Shown here one piece after another: positions 59,285-64,000 of a stretch of 64,000 bases of DNA. Each line of letters opens with the position of its first letter. The first letter of the stretch is position 1. The stretch spans positions 21,632-85,631 of the forward strand of contig JAAAUF010000044.1 in assembly GCA_015499985.1 (NCBI GenBank), given 5' to 3'. Both the position numbers and the translations under genes were made by a program. Origin of the DNA: Haplosporangium gracile. Taxonomy: Eukaryota > Mortierellomycota > Mortierellomycetes > Mortierellales > Mortierellaceae. The notes under the pieces are model-generated. The model worked only from the letters and a program-made list of their open reading frames with translations, was not told the DNA's origin and did not search any database.

Positions 59285-62200
59285 TTTTTTTGAGTTGGAT
59301 TGTTTGTTGTGTTCTTAGGGATCAAGATCGGCAGAACGTGTTTTTGCGTTGGTGTTCGGTAATGACTTCTGTTAGCACACTTTTTTACTGCTATTGTTGT
59401 AATTGGTATCGAGAAGGGGGGTATTTGTCGACTTTTTTTGTTTTGCAGGGAAAAAGAAAAAAAATAAGAAAGTAATGCGGAAGGGAAGGTGAGCTTCTTT
59501 AAAAGATGTATACTAGATTCAGACTTTCGGGGTGGTGGATAATCCAACAACAAAAAAAGACCGGTGTTTTGAAGAGGAAGTCGAATGTGGTGTAGAAACG
59601 GAAAAGTGGATGAACCTCGAAAGGGATGGTGAAACGAGCAATGGAGTAAAGTCAAGGGGAGTGGGAAAGAGGGGATATAGAATAAGTTAATGAGAGAAGG
59701 CAAAAGAGAGGAGGAGAGAGAGAGAAAGAAATAGGAGTGAACGAGAAAAGGGGTTGCCAGACACAGAAAAACGTGTGGGCGGAAATGATGCTGTCCTCTT
59801 TCTGTTGTTGCTAATGGTGGTAGTGTTACTGTTGAAAAATGAAACTAAGCGAACGCCTAGAAGTGAGCAAAAAGAAACGAAGCTATATTCTCAAGGAACA
59901 GTGTGATGAGGCGCTGCTAATGAGGAGACAAATAGGCGTTCAATGATGAGATATGAAGGATGGATAAAAAGGAAAGGAAGATAGGTTAGGTAAATGGCAC
60001 TGATAGAAAAATGCATACAACGCAGAATGAGGATGAATATGCAAAGACAAGAGGATCTTTGATGACGAAGTTGAAAAGGAGAGGGAGAGGGAGAAGGGGT
60101 GAATGAGCAATAAAGCAAATCAGTGTTAGTGAAAGATCGAGGAGCTGAAAGGACAATAGAGATCGGACAATCGGGCAACCAGATCCAGTCTTGGTAAAAA
60201 ACAACAAATGGAAATGGTGCTAGTGCATTTGTGCTGTGGGAGAAAAAATGTGCGACAAATAAGAAACAAGCGTGCACAACACACCTTGCATATTGTTTTT
60301 GAAGCTGTTGAAGTGTGGGACAAGAAGGGAGAGGAATACACAAGAGGATGTGCTGCGTACCACACTACTTATTACTTTCTCTCAATTGACAAGGATAGCG
60401 AAGAGTCAGAGAATGATAAAAATGGAGCTAATGAGAGAGTGTGTGTTGTGTTTCGTCTCAAAATGGAGAGATTGGAATGTCGCTTATCGGTTCCCTTCCT
60501 CACTCTGTCGATCGTATCTATTGCCATGCTTGTTCAGTACAGAAAGCTTTTTTGAAGCAGAAGAGGGGCACAGAACCAAAACACCAAAACAGACAAATGG
60601 AACCGTGCAAGAAAGAGGAAGTCAATGAGAAAGAGACAGGGAGCTACAGAACAAAGGCTATTTTTTGGAGTTATTATGCAGGTGGGAGGATGTGTGTGTC
60701 GACGAGTGAGCGATAGCGAAAGGGGAATAACAACTGAAAAATAAAGGGATAAATAATGAGAAAGGCATACCTGCCTATGGTCAGTTGAGGTCAAGGAAAA
60801 AGCAGTTTGTTGAGAAAAGAAAGGGGAGAAGCAACTTTTATATCTTTCTAATTGTTGCTGTTCTCGTTTCATGTGACCCTTATTACATGACCTGAATGAA
60901 GAAGGACCCTTTTTGCTTCTCCTTCAGCGTTTGTTGGATGAGACACAACAGAACGAAACGAACGAACAAACAAAAGTTGTTGGCTAGTGACAGGATATTC
61001 CGCCCAACGCGTTGCTCCTTCTTTCTCTTCTCTCTCTCGCCATCACGCTGGTTTTTTTGTCTTATTTCTATCTTTTCCTATCCTTACCTACTACCTCACC
61101 CCTTCATCTCTCTTCTCCTCTTGTTCTTCTTGCCTCTTCTCTCTTCCCTGCTCTCCCCCTTTCTTGTTACGAGAAAACACTGTCAAAAAATACTACACAA
61201 GGAAAAACAAAATGACTAGAAACGACTACTAATGCTTAGCAATGACAGCAACAACTCTTTCTCCCCTTCATTCGTCAATCCTTGCTGCTTTTCCGTCCCC
61301 TGCCTCTCCTTCCATTTTCTGTAGTCTGTCAACACACCCCAATGCAAGCGAAGGACATGAAGGGGGGAATGTGAGGTCATGATGACCTATTATCTCTCTT
61401 TTTTACTCTCTCGTTTGGGTGCCTAATTCTTGAAAAAAGAAAGGGATCAGAGAGGAAAGTAGGAGATGCCCTTTTGGCGCCTTTACACTTCCTTGCGGTC
61501 TTTCCTCTCTCAAACAAAATCAAAATGCATTAATGCTAATTTCAAAAGGGGAAGGACGAGTTGAAGAACTAACAAGCAAAGTAACCTAAACATGTGAGGA
61601 GGGAGGTAGAAGGTCGAAAAAGGGTCATTTTTTCTATAAAGAGTATTCACTTTCCACATGCAATGCTTTGTTGATTCTTACATACATACATGCAATTATC
61701 TTCGTGGGCAACTATGGACCCTTGCTTATCTGAAGGATATCTCTCTTGAGAAGCGAAGCGACAATAGGAACGCTGACGAGTTACAAGGAGAGAAGAGAAA
61801 ATAGAGAGGGCCCCTTCAAATGATTCATGGCGCTTTTGTCGTATACCCCCATCGTAAGTATGAAGGGGATGGTGAAAGAAAGGCCAAGGAGAGGACAGGG
61901 AAGATGCGGAGAGGGGAAGAGGGGGAGTGAGAGTGTTCTCAACAAGTTCTATGGTGTTTTGATTCTTTACATTCAATTGTTGGATGTAATGGACGGACGG
62001 GCTCAGGTGGTCGTTAGGATACGATTTGAACATGATATTTGACAAAGGGGACAACAAACTAGCAGGAAAGAGGGGGGTCACTTGGGAAGGGTCAACGGAC
62101 TATTCGACGCTTTCGATCTTGGTTTCCTGTTTTTGCTTGAGCCCATCAACAATGTTGGGCCAAGGGGTACTCATAGCCAAAATTTATAAACGCGACTAAA

Positions 62201-64000
62201 AAAAGTGCAAGCAACGCGTTCTTTTTCAGTGAATTTATAAATGTAAGCACTTCGAATGGATGTAAATGGTTGAGTGCAGTACCCTCGCCACATGGTGTAC
62301 GCGCACGCGAACAACATTAGTTATGTCCTTTTTTTGCACTAGGGCTAACAATGGGTGCGACTGTAAAAAAAAAAAAAAATAGAGGTAAAGGGATCCAAAT
62401 TGGACGCAACTAGTACCCTTGTTTTCTTCTTTTCTCTTTCCTCTAACGACTCGCTAAAATCTCTCCTACAAGGATACCTGACGTGCCAATTGTGCGATTG
62501 TTTCGCTTGTTTCCAGACACAGCACACAAGTGGCCTCTTTGATCCAGCGGAGGGTGTTTGTAGTCAGGTAAAGAAAGATAGAGCAGACAGGAGAAAGGAA
62601 TAAGAAATTAAAAGTGTGAGAAAGTGGAGAGTCTGGTTTCTCTGCTTAGTCCGTTATTTGTACCCTATCTTAAACAGGCATAGCCAAGACGTATTGAAGC
62701 TCGACAAGAAATCAATAAATACGATTGAATTTACAAACGCAACGCCAATTGCTTAAGAATAACACCCCCAGCATTCAAAATGGCACACGCGCGATCCAGG
62801 TCCAGGCCGTAACAAGCGCGACCTGACCCCAAACAAACGCGACCAGACGGCATATAAACACGAACAACATCCTTCCTTCTTTTTCCTCACACACTCTCCC
62901 TCCTTTCCATTTTTCTTCGTAAAGTAGAATGGAAAAATGGAAGTGATATAGTCATATATGAATGGTCTCTTCTTCTGGTTTTTTGGCCCAGTTGGTTTTG
63001 CCTTCAGTTCTGTCTTTCGGAGTGAACCCGTCTGAGGTGTAAGGGGAGAGAGACTGAAAGACAGGGAGAGAAGAGGGATGATTAGTCGGTATAGTTGGAC
63101 GTGTATGTTTATTGTATAGGAGAGTATGTGAGGAGAGGTGTGTAACAAGGGATGCAAGAGGGAAAAGGAAAACGGGGCAGGCAGATCTTTGCTAATGTCA
63201 AAATGCTTCACAACAATCATGTAAACAAACCATCCTGCCCCTATTTTTTCTTTGCTGGATTCTTTTGTATATATATATGTGTGCGTGTGTTTGTGTGTGT
63301 GTTAATGAGAAATAACGCGCCCATTTTATTTTTTAAACAAGAAAATGGCATATAAAAATGTAGGTCTAACTGACTTGTTCAGCCTATGTTTGTGTCCAAG
63401 GAAGCGTCAAGAAAAATAAAACTAAACGGTGATAATGCTTAGAGGTGTTTGTGTTTTCTCCATGTTTCCTTTATCTCTCTTTTCTTGTTTCGCGATAAAA
63501 TAAATGATCTGCTGGCTTGCATTAGCAGAAACAAAAAATTGTAAATAGAAAAGACAAAGGGGCTCAGTGATGTTTCTTTGTGAGGTGGAAGAAGATGAGA
63601 AGGTGCTCCAGTCACAAGCCCAGAACGAACCAGAACGGACCAGAACGGACCAGAACGGGCGGACGACAAAAGACGACGAATGAGAGAACCAGATATAGGG
63701 ATGGACAAAACGCGTGAGAGTTGTATGTGGTTCCAGGAAAGACGAACGCGATGTATGGTGAGCCAACATTCAGGTATAATAGTTGAAGAAACTGAAAGTT
63801 TGGGAATGGCACAACTCTTTTCTTCCTTAATCATCCATGAAGGACGAATGCCCTGGTGTTGAACTCAACTAATGAAAGGAAGAACATTAATTTGTCCTTT
63901 CTTGGATTAGCGAGGATTCTCCTCCCTCCCTATCGTACGGCGCACGTCACCTAGTCCCGACATTTTTGTGACTACTGCCAAATTCTCTTCTCAAAAAAAT
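59285..64000. other. Long 5' flank without a supported gene
   Basis: In 4.7 kb I find many ORFs but none with a domain, convincing splice structure or codon pattern. The region is rich in purine or pyrimidine tracts. The first part is probably leader and promoter of the FAM72-domain gene. An unseen gene with short exons cannot be excluded. Confidence 0.4.
63620..63659 (+). repeat. 10-bp tandem repeat (CAGAACGGAC)n
   Basis: About four units of CAGAACGRAC lie head to tail, the first and last diverged. No gene is associated. Confidence 0.85.

Noticed and set aside
59891..60343. Large minus-strand ORF with hydrophobic stretches
   Set aside because: Composition follows pyrimidine-rich leader sequence upstream of the FAM72-domain gene; no motif is seen.

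Overview
This is an intron-rich fungal nuclear window. Introns are mostly 50-350 nt with GT..AG ends, there are pyrimidine-rich leaders and TATA boxes, and several genes belong to families kept in early-diverging fungi (Integrator subunit 2, FAM72). The gene content (a swarm of FAD monooxygenase paralogues, DHA2 transporters, an Aim19-like protein) fits Mortierellomycota (Mortierella and relatives). That placement is my inference; no rRNA or marker gene is present to prove it. One 10-N assembly gap lies at 40506-40515.

Layout. 0.5-2.1 kb: a GliK-type gamma-glutamylcyclotransferase-like gene. 4.1-12.4 kb: a small cluster of two paralogous 14-helix DHA2-type MFS transporters (+) flanking a full-length flavin monooxygenase (FMO-A, -). 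12.7-25.8 kb: a conserved housekeeping block with an Aim19-like mitochondrial protein, a Faf1/C1orf131-like small-subunit processome factor, a Prx5-type peroxiredoxin, Integrator subunit 2 (8 exons) and a large Ser/Thr-rich protein of unknown function. 27.2-53.6 kb: a tandem array of eight more class A FAD monooxygenase loci, all on the + strand, with a sigma-like GST (-), a two-finger C2H2 ORF (-) and a degenerate membrane-protein gene (-) in between. 56.5-59.3 kb: a FAM72-domain protein with a long disordered N-terminus. 59.3-64 kb: no supportable gene.

The nine FMO loci (A-I) share one exon plan: exon 1 Rossmann GxGxxG; exon 3 GADGAYSAVRQ; exon 4; a 33-nt exon 5 carrying the FAD-binding CHKLHP motif; then a C-terminal exon 6 with or without a last intron. 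A, C, D, F, G and I are full-length open genes (469-529 aa). B is a compact 165-aa gene that lost exons 2-4 without losing frame. E and H are pseudogenes. F and G appear to have lost the ancestral ATG and now read into upstream 5' sequence. F has also moved a splice donor, adding three residues. The array is therefore a series of stages of duplication, decay and remodelling.

The transporters, FAD monooxygenases and GST suggest oxidation, conjugation and export of small molecules (detoxification or secondary metabolism); this is inferred from family knowledge and proximity only. Mobile or repeat structure includes a roughly 340-bp MITE-like element with about 40-bp terminal inverted repeats (54575-54913) and a roughly 225-bp inverted duplication (43738-43958 and 50098-50329) that brackets FMO-G and FMO-H. 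All gene models were spliced by eye; the frame closes across every junction listed for intact genes.
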